DNA from: Porphyra umbilicalis
Lineage: Eukaryota > Rhodophyta > Bangiophyceae > Bangiales > Bangiaceae
DNA: 64,000 nucleotides
Assembly: GCA_002049455.2 (NCBI GenBank)
Contig: KV919135.1
Coordinates: 1-64,000, forward strand
Direction: 5' to 3'
The notes below the pieces were generated by a model, which saw nothing but the letters and a program-made list of their open reading frames with translations, did no database searches and was not told the origin of the DNA. Below are positions 53,675 through 64,000 of this stretch, in pieces. Made by a program: the position numbers and the translations under genes. Numbering within the stretch: position 1 is the first letter of the stretch; each line of letters begins with the position of its first letter.

Positions 53675-55431
53675 ATGTGTGGCCTCGTCTTCCCCACTGC
53701 CGCCGGCGGGAGGCATGCTCCGACCGTCAGCGGGTGCCTGCGGGCGGCCCTGCCGCCGGCCGTTCGCCCGTGGCTCCCGGCCGCCCTCATGGGGCTCCCC
53801 CGGCTGCTGACGGCGGGCGTGCCGGCGCGGCCGCCCCCCCGACCGCCGCCGCCACTGCCGCCACCCCCCCCCCCGCCGCCGCCCTTCTCGACCGGGCGGC
53901 CGCCGCCGCTCGTCTCCCCGTGCCCGACGCGGCGCCCCGTCCCCCGCGGCAGCCTCGCCAACGGCCGCACCGCCCCCGTCTCGACTGGGCGGCCGCCGCT
54001 GCCGCGGTACCCTCCCCCCCCCCCCTCCCCCCCGCCCCCCCCCCAAGCCCCCGACACCCCCCCCCCCCCCTTCCCCGCCCTCGCCGCCCGCCTCACCGCC
54101 ATCCAAGTCGCCACCGCCGCCGCCGTCCTCGGCCGCCACGCGTCGGCGGCCGCCGCCACGGCCGCCGCGTCCGCCGCCGACGCGGCCGTGGCCGCCGCCG
54201 CCGCGCGGTCGCGCGCCGCCGCCGCCCGCGCCGCCGCCGCCGCTGCCGCCGACGCGGCGGCGGGGCGGCGCCTCGCGTCCCGCACCGCCGCCCTGTCGGC
54301 GGCGCTGACGCTGCGGCCGGCCATGGCCGCGCGGGCGGTGGGGGGGCTCGCCGCCGCCCTCCGCGCGCTCGCCGACGCGCTCGCCGTGTGGGCGGCCGTC
54401 GCGCGGGTGGGGGGGTGGGCGGGGCGCGCCGCCGCCGCGTGGCGGCGCGTCGGGTGGGCGTGGTCGGCGGCGCCACCGGCGGCGGCGGCGGCCGAGGGGG
54501 TGTGGCTCCCGGGCGCGTCGTGGCGGGATCTGTGGGCGTGGAACGCGGCGCGGGAGCGGGCGGCGGCGGCGGAGGGGGGGGGGGGGGTGTGGGGGCGGGC
54601 AAGGGGGGGGGGTCCCCCGCGCCCCCGTCGCCGCGGTCGCCGGCCAGCCGTCGGGGCGCGAGCGGCGCGGCGGCGGCGGCGGTGGCCGCCGCCGAGGCCA
54701 TGGCCGCCGACGTGCAGGGGCGGGTGCCGCCACTGCCGCTGCTGGCGCTTGCGCCCCTCGCTTCGCGGTCGGCGTCGGGCGGGTGGCCCTCCCCGTGGGC
54801 AGACGCCCCCCCGCCGGCGGAGGGCGTGCCCCGCTCGCCGACGGGGTGGCCCCTGGCGGTCACGCCGCCACTGGCGGGCGGCGACGACAATGGCTGCGCC
54901 GTCGGCGGGTGCGAGTGGCCGCTGAGCCCGCTTGTTGCCGGTATGGAGGGCGCGGCGGCGGCGCCCGCACCGTCGACAATGTCTGCGGCGGCGGCGGTGA
55001 CGGCGGGCGGTCGCGGCCCTTCACCGTCGCCGCCGGCGTCCCCGCCGGCGTCGTGGTCCCTGTCCATGGCCGACCCGCTGCTGCTGCTGCCGCCCTCCAT
55101 TGGGTGGCCGACGTGGGCCGTGTCCTCCTCTCCCCCCCCCTCGGCTGATCCCGGCGGTGCCCCCCCCCCCACCCCCCCCGAGTCGGCCATCGACACGCCG
55201 CTGTGCGACCAGCGGTGGACGGCGGCGGGGGCGGGAGCCGCCGCGTATGGGCCGGCGGCCGCGCCGGGCGCGCACCGGCGGTGGTTGCCCCTCCTGCGCG
55301 GCGAGGCGGCCGACGAGGCCGAGGGCGACGCCTACTGGGCGGGCGTCGACGCGATCAATGCCGCGTCGCGGGGGGGTGGGGGTGGGCGGGGGGGTTGGGA
55401 CGATCCCCAGAGCAGGCGAGAGAGCGAGTGA
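53675..55431 (+). CDS. Hypothetical Ala/Pro-rich protein, frame broken at a G run
   Basis: The ATG at 53675 (MCGLVFPTAAGGRHAPTVSG) starts a frame with a Pro-rich linker (53830-54080), then a long Ala-rich helical segment with Arg and Trp (AARLTAIQVATAAAVLGRHA; VWAAVARVGGWAGRAAAAWR; GASWRDLWAWNAARERAAAA). At the G run near 54577-54590 the coherent sequence moves to the next frame: ADVQGRVPPLPLLALAPLAS, then PLLLLPPSIGWPTWAV and EADEAEGDAYWAGVDAINAA-type acidic sequence, stop at 55429-55431. Total about 585 residues. The helical part could be coiled coil or membrane-associated. No known family is recognised. The frame break is probably a homopolymer length problem. Confidence 0.5.
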
Positions 55432-55893
55432 GGGCGGCGGCGGTGCCCGCAGGGCGGGAGCCTCGGGCTTAGGCAACTGGAATAGTAAAGAGGCAAGACC
55501 GCAGACGGCCCGTCGAGCGCGTGGCGTGTCCACGTCCCTGGTCGGGTACGCGCCCGACGCGGCCCGCGCCGTCGACGCGGGAAGCAGCTGGCGGGGGGGC
55601 AACCCGCGCGCGAACGCGATACCGGGCAACGCGGGCTCCGTCGAGCGCAACGTGCGCGAGGCCCGCGCGGTCTCCCCACCGGCCTAGTGGCGCGCCCCGG
55701 CCCGGGCGGCGGGGCAACGGCCGCCCATGCCACGCGGCGCCGCCAGTGCCGACACGACGAGGTGCTTCGCACGCACAAACCATCACGGCGAGCCTGCTTG
55801 CATGCATTCCTTCCCAATGGCGGCGGCGCCGTCGCCGCCGCCACAGACCTCCCCCCGTCCCCCCCCCCAACCTCGTTGCCCCTTCCCCCCCGT

Positions 55894-56773
55894 TCATTGC
55901 ACAAACTCCGCCACCACCCCCCGGGCGACGAGGTCCGGCAGCTCCGCGGCGAGCCACGGCCCGAGGCCGAGCGCGAGCGCGTGGGCGACGCCCCACGCGG
56001 GGGCGTGGCGCGCCCACGCCGGCTCAAAGTGGACCGTCTGGCAGATGGACCCGTCGCGGTACATCTTGGCGGTGCGGCCGACGAGGGCGGGCAGCGCCAC
56101 CGACGGGGGGGCCGTCGGGTACGAGACGGGGAGGGTGACGACCACGTCAAACTGGTAGCGCAGGTTGGCGTAGAAGGCCCAGCAGGCGCCCGTCCATCGG
56201 GTGCCCTGGGGGAGAAAAAAAAGAAAGAGAAAGGGGGGGGGGAGAAAGGGGGATGGGCGACGCCCAGCGGTCGACGCGGGTTAGACAAAGAAAGGTCGGC
56301 GCATGGAACCACCCAGCAGGGACGAACCGGGGCGTCGGCTGGCGAGGGGGGGGGGGGGGGGGGGGAGGGGCGTGCATCACAGCAGCGCAGCTGGCGGCGG
56401 CGCAAGCACGGCCAGCGGGTCGCGCGCGGCCCCCCCCACGTACCGCGTCGTCACAGGTGAGGGTGAACCAATCGCGGTCCGCCGCCCGGTTGGCCGTCAC
56501 GGCCACGATGAGGGCCGTCAGCTCCTCCCGCAGGCGCGCGTTCCACCCGTCGCCGCCCCGCGGGCCTGCGTCGACGGGCGCGCGCACGCCACGACGGCGC
56601 AGGGGGGCAAACGCGGGCGGGCACGCGTACCCCGACAAAGAGGCACAGCACGACGCACAGACGCGGGGGGAGGGAACGCGGTGGCGGCAAGCGGCGCGGT
56701 TAGTATCGGCAGCCAGGCGGCAAGCGGGCGCCGCAGCGACCGGCGCGCGGGGCGGTGGTGCGACGCGCGCCAT
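55894..56773 (-). CDS. UFC1: UFM1-conjugating enzyme UFC1 (two exons)
   Basis: UFC1 is the E2 of the ufmylation pathway: it takes UFM1 from UBA5 and passes it on with UFL1. Exon 1 (ending at 56444) encodes DAGPRGGDGWNARLREELTA then NRAADRDWFTLTCDDA, matching the family's AGPRDxxxWxxRLKEEY and NADNDWFRL blocks. Exon 2 (56205-55894) encodes GTRWTGACW, SYPTAPPSVALPALVGRTAK, MYRDGSICQTVHFEPAWARH and ALGLGPWLAAELPDLVARGV. The catalytic Cys is the one in GSICQT. The intron 56443-56206 starts GTACGT, ends CAG and joins in phase 0. Family members are near 167 residues. The N-terminus here is uncertain; the Met at 56773 gives about 213, and a further 5' intron is possible. Confidence 0.92.
56206..56443 (-). 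other. UFC1 intron
   Basis: A 238-bp GT-AG intron. The donor reads GTACGT and the acceptor CCCCCAG after a mixed pyrimidine tract. Removing it joins CDDA to GTRW, matching the UFC1 family without a gap. Confidence 0.85.
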
Positions 56774-58823
56774 GGGCGCAGGCACGCATCCTAGAGCAGA
56801 CGGCGCCATGGGTGGTGGCCGCAACAACCCCCACATAACCCAATCATGTCGTACCAGCACGCGAGGTAAGTTGGGGGAGCTTGGCAGCGCGCCCGGTCGT
56901 CGTGGCGTCCATCGTATCGGATAGCGGCGGTGGTGTGTGTTATGGTGTTGCGCCGGGTGACGCGACAGACGCGAGAAGCGTCCCAGCTGCAGGAGAGAAT
57001 CTGACAGAGGTGGCAGGTGATTTTTATTTGATTATTATTATGGTAATTTTAATAATTATAATAATTTTACATCACGGGGCTGATGATTATAATCTGTGAA
57101 TCCACGATTCTTGCCACTGTCAGCCATGGCGTCAACCTCGCGCACGGCGTGATGGCGGCCCTTGGCGGTGGCCAATGGCGGGCCGCGCCGCCGGTGGGCC
57201 GGGCGACGCCACGTTGCGGTTGTTGTGTGATTTGACGGGCCGACCCGCTTGGGGAGGACCCGTCCTCGTCTTGATGTTTGACCCGGCGCCTACGTAGGGG
57301 TGCCGGAGGGCCTTTGCTTTGTTGCTGGCACCCGGGGGGTGTGGACGCGTGCCCCACTGTTGTCAGCCTGTTGGGTGTCTGTCGAAGGCCCCCTCACTCC
57401 TCTGGGGACGCCCACGAGCGGGGGGGTGGGGCCTGTGCAGACACCGTTTGAGGGTATAAAAGCAGTACAGTACAGTAGCCGGCACCGGCTAGCGGGCGGT
57501 GACGCAGCCTCCGGTACGACGCAGCATTTCTATGAGCACCACCCCTGGTCGGGGTGTTGCTTGTGGGAGTGCTGCGTCACCGCCTTTGCTCTCGAGTTTT
57601 CGTGTCTTTCGTGCTCCCCGATTTTATCCACATAATCACATGGGTGTGACCGGGGCTTTACATTCAGGGGGCTACTATTTGATAGGGACAGCTGGTTGGC
57701 CCGCCAACTTGCAGATTCCAGCATTTCACCAGCTATTTTCCCAGTCCACGACTGTCATTGGTGTTAACAATGCTAAGGACATGCACTGCTCCACTCTCAC
57801 GCTACGCTTCCACAGATGGCAGAACTGGCAACAAGCATGGCAGTCTGACGCTTCTGCGCGCAGGGAAGAGCAAAGACAGAGAGCAAAGCGACAGAGCGTC
57901 GGAGAGCAACACATGCACATGAAGACAGACCTCTCCAGAAAAAGCCGAGGTTGCCATGGCATCAGTACGCAATTGCCACATAGAATCGTACACAGTACAT
58001 CTGAGTGAGGTGGCCAGATGTGGTACTGTACTGTAACCTCACTCGAGCCGAGGAATGATTATAGTCACACCTCTGGAATATGAACAGGCTTCACGATAAC
58101 CAGAGACTTGCAGGGATTACAATGCACGCACAATTGTATTTGACAAAATGGAGAGTTAAAGTAAATACATATCTCGAAGAACTTTGGGCCGGTCTTTGAT
58201 CGATCAAAGGTGATCTTTGATCACGTTTGCAGCGTTGACGGGCTGCATTACAGTCAATATGCATATAAAAATCTCCCGTACACACGGTGCAGCCTACGCC
58301 AATCTCCATGAACTTTTCTCTGTTAGACGGCTACTTTCTCGTTCTCAAGATGATCCAACCAATAAGGTGCCTTCTGGAAGCACGGTAGGAGCACGCAGCC
58401 TTCTCGTGCTCCCTCAGGCAAGGAGCGGATATCCTATTGACAGCTTGTGTTCTGGCCACCGGCAGTGTGCCGACGACACGAATTGTGGTCCCTCTTCGGC
58501 ACGCCCTCCACTGGACTGAATCGAGGGCAGCGAGAGGCCCAACGTGTGGTCCCGTTGCGGTCGCAGCCTCGCTGGCGCGCCCTCTGCGTCCCTTGAGTGC
58601 CCCCCCGCCAGCGCACGGCGGTGTCTTTGAGTCACGCCGCCGTCCGCCGCCGTCGTCGTCGGTCCCAACGGTGAGGACACTTTCCTCGTCCCGCTGCGCA
58701 ATTGACGCGCATGCGCGCGCGCTCCCGCCTCTCCCACGGCGACCAGCCTCCTCCACACGCGTGTCCATCCCCGTGACGCGCTCCGTCGTTCACTCAGTGT
58801 ACCCGTTGACTTTGTTGTTCACC
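56774..58823. other. UFC1 to zinc-knuckle intergenic region
   Basis: Includes an AT-rich patch (57020-57095), a TATAAAAG box at 57455-57462, a possible small inverted-repeat element (57468-58033), the 16-bp palindrome CTTTGATCGATCAAAG at about 58193, and then the GC-rich leader of the zinc-knuckle gene. No gene is supported. Confidence 0.4.
57468..58033. mobile_element. Possible 566-bp TA-flanked inverted-repeat element
   Basis: CAGTACAGTAGC at 57468 and, in reverse complement, CAGTACAGTACC ending at 58033 (11 of 12), flanked by TA at 57466-57467 and 58034-58035. This would suit a Tc1/mariner-type MITE, but the repeats are short and internally repetitive (GTACAGTACAGTA), so chance is not excluded. 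Confidence 0.3.
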
Positions 58824-59787
58824 ATGGCCGACGACACGCCCGCTGCGGCGCAAGCGCCTGCGGACTACGCGGCCGGGGACGATGCGCCGCCGCCGGCCGC
58901 CGACGGCGCGTCCGCGCCCGACGCGGATGCCCCTGCGCCGGATGCGCCCGCAAATGACGAGGGTGGTGCCGATGCGGCGCCCAGCGGGGCGGGCGACTCG
59001 GCGCGCGGGGATGGCGACTATGTGGCGCCGTCGAGCGGCGGTGGGGAGGAGGGCCACGGTGGGGGTGACCGGGACGGGGGCCGCGACCGTGATGGGGACG
59101 ATGGTGGTCGCGATGGGGGTCATGGCGGCGGCCGTGACGGTGGCCGTGATGGGGGCGGCGATGGCGACGGCGCCGGGCACGTGTCGGTGGGCAAGCGCCG
59201 CCGCTCCCGCTCGTGGTCGCGCTCCCGCTCGGCGAGCCCCAACCGCCGCGCGTCGTCGGGGGGGGGCGACGGCCACGATGGTGGCCACGGGCTCCAGGAC
59301 GATGGGCGGGACCGCGATGGCGGCGGTGGGGGGGGTGGCTATGATGACTACCAGCAGCATTACGACGGGTCGGGGGGTCACCAGGACGGGCAGCAGCAGT
59401 ATGGGTGGGATCAGGGGCACGGGGGTGGGCATGACGACGTGCGCCACGACGCCAAGCGCTCGCGTGATAATTATGCGATGCGAGACGTGCACCTGCGTAC
59501 ATGCTTTCGCTGTGGTGGTACGTTTTTCTTTTCTTCAAGCTATTATGCGGTCGAACAAGTGCTTGTGTGCTCTGTGCTTACCAATCAGGTTTCATCGTGT
59601 CTCCTACGATTCTTTCTTTCGCTCGGTACTAACTGTTATGCGTTTTATGCGGTTTCCGCTGGTCTCCTTGTGGTTGCTTTGCCGTGTACCTGATTGTGTG
59701 TTGTATCTATTTCTAGGCGGTGGCCACATTGCGCGTGATTGTCCGAACACTGGCGGTGGCCAGGGGGCCCACTCGCATGCGGCCGCT

Positions 59788-59822
<35 letters not shown>

Positions 59823-60324
59823 TGGCCCTCAGTGGGGCATGCGCGCTGCGTATGGTCAGCAGCAGCAGGCTGCACAGTACGCCAACCCGTATGCGCAGGC
59901 GCAGGCAGCGTATGGGGGTGCCTACCGTGGTGCCGGCGCTGCCGGCTACGCTGATCCGTACGCGGCGTCCGCGGCGGCAATGTATGGCATGCAGGGGGCG
60001 GCGGCGGCCGCCGGTTATGGCTATCCCGCCGCCCCCGGAATGGGCGGCGGTGGTGTTGGCGGTGGCGGTGGTGGTGGCGGCGGTGGTAGAGGTGGTGGCG
60101 GCAGCCGCGGCGGCCCCGCTCCGGGCGGTGGCAGCTGCTTCCGGTGCAACCAGGAGGGACACTGGAGCCGCGATTGTCCGGAGCGTCCCAACGCTCACGA
60201 CCCGACCGCGTGCTTCAAATGCGGCCAGCAGGGGCACCGTGCGCGCGAGTGCAACGTGTGCTACAACTGCCTCTCTGTCGGTCACCGTGCCGCCGTGTGT
60301 CCGAACGCGCGCGCGTCGGCGTAG
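58824..60324 (+). CDS. RS-domain CCHC zinc-knuckle RNA-binding protein (two exons)
   Basis: Exons 58824-59517 and 59717-60324 give 433 residues. The N-terminus is acidic and Ala/Pro rich, then Asp/Gly/Arg rich, then an RS segment KRRRSRSWSRSRSASPNRR. A first CCHC knuckle spans the splice site (CFRCGGGGHIARDC). After a poly-Ala stretch, a Gln/Tyr/Ala-rich low-complexity region and a poly-Gly run come CFRCNQEGHWSRDC, CFKCGQQGHRAREC and CYNCLSVGHRAAVC, each fitting CX2CX4HX4C. Such knuckles bind single-stranded nucleic acid; RS plus knuckles suggests a splicing or mRNP factor, and the knuckle array recalls CNBP/Gis2. The spliced frame is exact at both ends. TAG stop. Confidence 0.88.
59518..59716 (+). 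other. Intron with TACTAAC branch site
   Basis: A 199-bp GT-AG intron (GTACGT donor, TTTCTAG acceptor), clearly lower in GC than its exons. It contains a consensus branch site TACTAAC at 59627-59633, 84 bp before the exon. It splits the first CCHC knuckle between Gly codon bases. Confidence 0.9.
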
Positions 60325-61885
60325 GACCCAGCGCTGCCCTGGCCAGGAGGGAAGGGATGGGGGCCGGACATGCGGCGAGTCGTGGGAAGGAGGTTGGGGT
60401 CGGTCGTGTCTGGGAGCGGTGTCGTGTGCAAGACGTGGCGGGTCGTGGGTTGTCTTTGGGCAGGCGGTGTGGGACGCGTGTGCCATCGTGGCGCGTGTCT
60501 GCTGACCTGTTTTTGGTGGTGGTCTGGGTTGCGGTTGGTTTTCGCGTTTGCGGGCTGGCGTCTGTGTCAAGTCGCGGGCTCGTCTGTGTGGTCGGTGCGT
60601 CATGCTGCGGGGAGCGGTGACGGACCAGGCTCGCCGTATGGGCTGGCGAACAGGCCTCCGTCAGAGGCTGGGGTACCTTGGTGCGCCGTACCGGCTGCTT
60701 CCCACTGAGGCAGAACCGGTGAGCGCTCGTGGAGGGGCGGGGTGTGTGCAGGGAGAGCGTCCACGGCGTGTTGGTGTGGAGGGTCGTGGGTCGTGGGATG
60801 CAGCATCTTCCTGGTGCTGTCGTGCTGTCGTGCTGTCGCGCGGCGGTCTGATTGTGCGATGACGGACGGACCAGCGTCTGGTGGCGCGGCTACGTCGTCT
60901 CGCCCGCGCACTGATGTAGCTACGACGGTGAGCTGTGACGGAGTTCGGACTGCTGGTGTTGCCCTGTGCTGCGGGATTTGGCGGTCCAGTGCGGGCGGGC
61001 GGGGCGGGTCGAGTCGAGCGGATCGCGCTTGGCGCGGCGGCGTGTGTGGTGGCGCGCTCCAGGTCGCATGTGCAGTGGCGTGCTCGGGCGTCGGCGGTGG
61101 ACGCCATCCCTCGGTGTCGGTGTGCGTGTGGCGGGCAATGATGAGGCGAGCCACGGTGAGCCGGCAGGCGCGCGATGCCTCGACACACGGTCGCATGGCG
61201 GCGCTTGGCGATGAGGCGGGTGCAACGTTGGGCGGCTTCCTGTGTGGGCGCTAGGGTGTGGCGGGTGGGCAAGTCGGCAGCGGCCTCGGTCGGGGCGGGG
61301 AGAGCACCAACGCAGTGGCTTTCAAGTGGTGCGCCGGCTGAGACGCGTCCGGGTCGTTGGCGTCGTGACGGAGACGCTTCTGCGGACTCTGTGCATCGGG
61401 GCGGCTTGCCTTGTACCTGCGCGGAGATGCGCTTTTATGATTGTATGGCTTTGTATTGTTTGTTTCTTGTTTTGCCACCGTGCGCAGCTACTCAGTTGCG
61501 TGTGGCGGCTGCAATATCATGTGTTTTCTCGTCTTTCTCCGCGGGTCACCCGCGTGTTGTGTTGGTCATTCTTGGCCACGTCGTTGCAATGTAGCTAGCC
61601 TCTTGCGGATGTGTTGCGTGGCGCCTTGGTGTCACTGTCGTTAGCGTACGCATGCTTTTCTTTTGCGGCACCTGCGGTGGATCTCGCGCATTGACGCGCG
61701 CCGCCCTACTCGGCGCCTGCCCACGCACCCTGCCAGGCGTGCGCCCGCGCCCGCCCGTCTGCACCCCTCCACCGCCCGCCCGTCTGCACCCCTCCACCGC
61801 CCGCCCCCCACCCGGCAGCTGCGTCGCACGTGGCGTCCGCCCGCCCCACACCACGGACGGCACCGCGCTGCACCCGCACACCCCC
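60325..61885. other. Region between the zinc-knuckle and coiled-coil genes
   Basis: Rich in G and T on the plus strand, with a T-rich patch near 61435-61560 that may contain 3' ends of the converging genes. Many short frames, none convincing. Confidence 0.35.
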
Positions 61886-63265
61886 TCACGCCACGGGCGG
61901 CGAGGCGCCCGCGTCTGACGGCGGCGACATGGCGCGGCCCGAGGCCGAGAGGGTTTCCCCCCCCCCCCCCCCCCCCCCCCACACGCGTCCAAGTGCGCGT
62001 GCACTGCCGACGCGTGCGCGTCGACGGCCGTCAGCAGCTGCCGGTGCACGAGGTGGAAGGGGAGCTCCAGTTGGGACGACTCGAGCAGCGCGCCGGGCGG
62101 CGCCGCCGCCGGCGCAGCGTCGGGCCCCCCGTCGCCCCCGCCGCCCCCGTCGCCCCCGCCGACGGGCGCGACGCGCACGGCCACATCCTCCAGCGACTCG
62201 TAGGTGGCGACGAGGCCCGACCGCAGGTCCTCCGCCTCGCCGAGGAGGTCCGCCTCCCGCGCCGCGGCGGCAGACCCCACTTCCGCGCGCAGCCGGTCGA
62301 GGAGGCCCCCGCCGTCGCCGCCGTCGCCGCCGTCGCCGCCGACCAGGCGCACGACGCCGATATACTCGCCGCCGCTGCCGCCGCCGCCGCCGTCGGCGGC
62401 GCGGACGGTCATGGTTTGGCGGCCCCCCCCGCCGCCGCCGCCGCCGCCGCCCCCGCCCCCCCCACGACGCCCCGACAGCGCCGCGTGGAGGCGGTCCTTG
62501 AGCTGCCCGACCTCTGCCTCCCGCTTGCGGCGGTCGGCGAGGAGGTAGGCCTCCCGCGAGGCGGCCTTGGCCAACCCCCCCCGCGCCGCCTCGGCCGCCG
62601 CCTTGGCGGCGGCCACCTCGGCCGCCGCCGCCGCCGCCGCCACGGCGGCGGCCGACGTTACAGACGCGGCTTCCCGCCGCGCCGCCGCCGCGGCGCGCTC
62701 CGCCCGCCCGAGCCGCGCCGCCGCGTCAATGCCCGTGCGGCGCTCCCGCTCGAGCGCCGCGTCGAGGGCGGTCCGCTGCTCGGCCGCCGCGTCGAGGCGG
62801 GAGAGCGTCGCCCACAGGGCCGCAATGGCGGCGGCGGCCACCTCCCCGTGGCGCGCCGCGACGGAATCGCGCGGGTGCAACAGCGGCAGGCGGCGGCCAA
62901 TGTCGGCGCGCGCGAGGCGCTCGTTGAGGCGCGTGATGGCGGTGCTGAGGGAGACGCTCCCATCGTCAACGCGCGGGCGGTCGCCGCCCCCACCACCGCC
63001 GCCGCCGCTCCCGCCGGCCGACGCCCACCCGCCGCCGGTGGGGTGGGACGCCGCCGCCACCGACGCTGCCGCCCCGTGCCACCCGCCGTCGGCGGCGGGT
63101 GCCCCGTCGACGCCGCCCACCGCCGCCGCGTCGTACCCGTCATTGGCGTGGCCGCGCACGTCCCCGCGGCCGAGGGCGGCCGTCGGGTTGGTCGCCAGCG
63201 TCTCGAGGTACCGCATCAGCGGGCGCGCCGACGCGGGCGTGCCGGCGCCCGTGCCGCCACCGCCA

Positions 63266-63296
<31 letters not shown>

Positions 63297-63531
63297 CACC
63301 AGCGGCGGCGGCGGAGGCAGCGGCGGCGGCGGCGGCGGCGGCAGCGGCGCGGCGGCCGCCGGGCGCAAAAGCGGCAGTGGCGGGCGGCCGCCGGCGGGGC
63401 GCGGCCGCGGCGGGCGCGGCGGGGACGGTGCCCGTGTCGGCCGCTTGTGGCCGCCGCGAGCGGGCGGGGGGGCGGGCGGCCGACGGCGCCGCCGCGTCGG
63501 CGCCGCCGACCGCCTCCTCGGCGGTGCGCAT
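61886..63531 (-). CDS. Coiled-coil protein, possibly ADIP/SSX2IP-like
   Basis: The ATG at 63531 (MRTAEEAVGGADAAAPSAAR) follows a long G run. After Ala and Gly stretches come SVSLSTAITRLNERLARADI, a segment ending VAAAAIAALWATLSRLDAAA, then a long coiled coil (ALERERRTGIDAAARLGRAE through REAYLLADRRKREAEVGQLK), a Gly-rich spacer, EYIGVVRLVGGDGG, a second helical part (LLGEAEDLRSGLVATYESLE) and LPFHLVHRQLLTAVDAHASA. The order of a short N-terminal helix block then REA-LL-x-KKREAEVxxLKDRL recalls the ADIP/SSX2IP family of centrosome and basal-body adaptors, but this is only a resemblance. At the C run 61958-61980 a shift gives a natural end (RAMSPPSDAGASPPVA, stop at 61886-61888); without it the frame runs on as Arg-rich sequence. 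Confidence 0.6.
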
Positions 63532-64000
63532 GGGGGGGGGGGGGGGGGGGGGGCGGGGGGGGGGGGGCGCCGGCGGGAGAACACGGCCGAGGGCGGCAGC
63601 CGCGGCGGCGACGGGGACCCGACGGCGCGCTCCACACCGCACGCGGCGGTGAGCGGGGGTGTGCCGTCGTTGCGCGTCGGCCGGGCGGGCGTGCAGACCA
63701 CCACAGCACCGACGCGCACACGGGAGGGCGGGCACCGTGGGTGGGGGTGGCGCGGACGACTTTGGCGGTGACGGGTGTCTGCGGCACACCTGGGGTAGAG
63801 GCCCAGCTGGGGTCTGGCCAGAGCGAGGCCCACTCACAGCGCGTTGATGAAATCTCGTGTCAGGTTCCAAGGTATCTGCAACAAGGCCGAACCGTATTGC
63901 TGCTCGACCCCTTTGCGTTCAGAGAGAGATCGAAAATGAGTACATAACTCCTCTTTGCCCAATCTTTAAGGAGAAGTTCACATCCTTCGAGACATATGTT
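63532..64000. other. Window end, upstream of the coiled-coil gene
   Basis: G-run DNA, then lower-GC sequence after 63840. No further gene is visible before the window ends. Confidence 0.35.

Noticed and set aside
53489-55196. Minus-strand frames of 367-414 codons
   Set aside because: Arg/Gly/Pro-rich shadows of the more protein-like plus-strand gene at 53675.
61663-63771. Plus-strand frame of 702 codons
   Set aside because: Antisense to the coiled-coil gene; Arg/Pro/Gly rich without motifs.
1-64000. Prokaryotic features (operons, Shine-Dalgarno sites, CRISPR arrays, phage genes)
   Set aside because: Gene content, introns and transposons are eukaryotic. The tandem repeats lack the repeat-spacer pattern of CRISPR.
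1-64000. tRNA or rRNA genes
   Set aside because: No cloverleaf with A and B boxes and no rRNA-like block was recognised by eye. Repeat R was considered and does not fit either.

Overview
The window is nuclear DNA of a very GC-rich eukaryote. The evidence is a set of recognisable eukaryotic genes: a mitochondrial pyruvate carrier (MPC1), a UFM1-conjugating enzyme (UFC1), a kinesin motor, a secreted lipocalin and an RS/CCHC zinc-knuckle protein. There are GT-AG introns, one with a consensus TACTAAC branch site, and several eukaryotic transposon classes. Gly/Ala/Pro-rich proteins, low intron density, a plant-type MPC1 and Ty1/copia, PIF/Harbinger and pogo-like elements would fit a bangiophyte red alga (Porphyra/Pyropia type). 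That placement is an inference and was not tested.

Region 1 (1-16 kb) is transposon-dominated. Two copies of one previously unnamed element lie in inverted orientation. Element A ends at 4970 and is cut by the window start. Element B is complete, 11104-15953, with a TGA target duplication. Both have short terminal inverted repeats, a ~600-bp subterminal block with a near-perfect 69-bp palindrome, and kilobases of GC-rich minisatellite. Between them lie a decayed Ty1/copia pol, apparently interrupted by element A, and a broken Harbinger transposase.

Region 2 (16-33 kb) has a Harbinger ORF1/transposase pair (17.0-18.8 kb) with a single nonsense codon, a G-rich repeat (20.4-21.0 kb), a long multi-stop pseudogene (26.2-28.3 kb) and a CAGGGG-ended insertion (28.8-30.3 kb). 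The likely empty site of that insertion is preserved at 40.1 kb.

Region 3 (33-40 kb) is a gene cluster: MPC1 (+), a repeat-rich LEA-like protein with a beta-rich tail (+) and a kinesin (-). Region 4 (40-51.9 kb) mixes small inverted-repeat elements, an interrupted helix-turn-helix ORF, a possible cyclin-fold gene and a hypothetical minus-strand gene. Region 5 (52-64 kb) holds the lipocalin (+), an Ala/Pro-rich protein (+), UFC1 (-), the zinc-knuckle RNA-binding protein (+) and a coiled-coil protein (-).

The host genes share no obvious pathway or operon and look like independent housekeeping or accessory genes. Many are broken in frame exactly at runs of G or C. These breaks are more likely sequence-run errors or variable homopolymers than true gene ends. 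GC-rich stretches also create very long stop-free shadow frames on both strands, which were left out.
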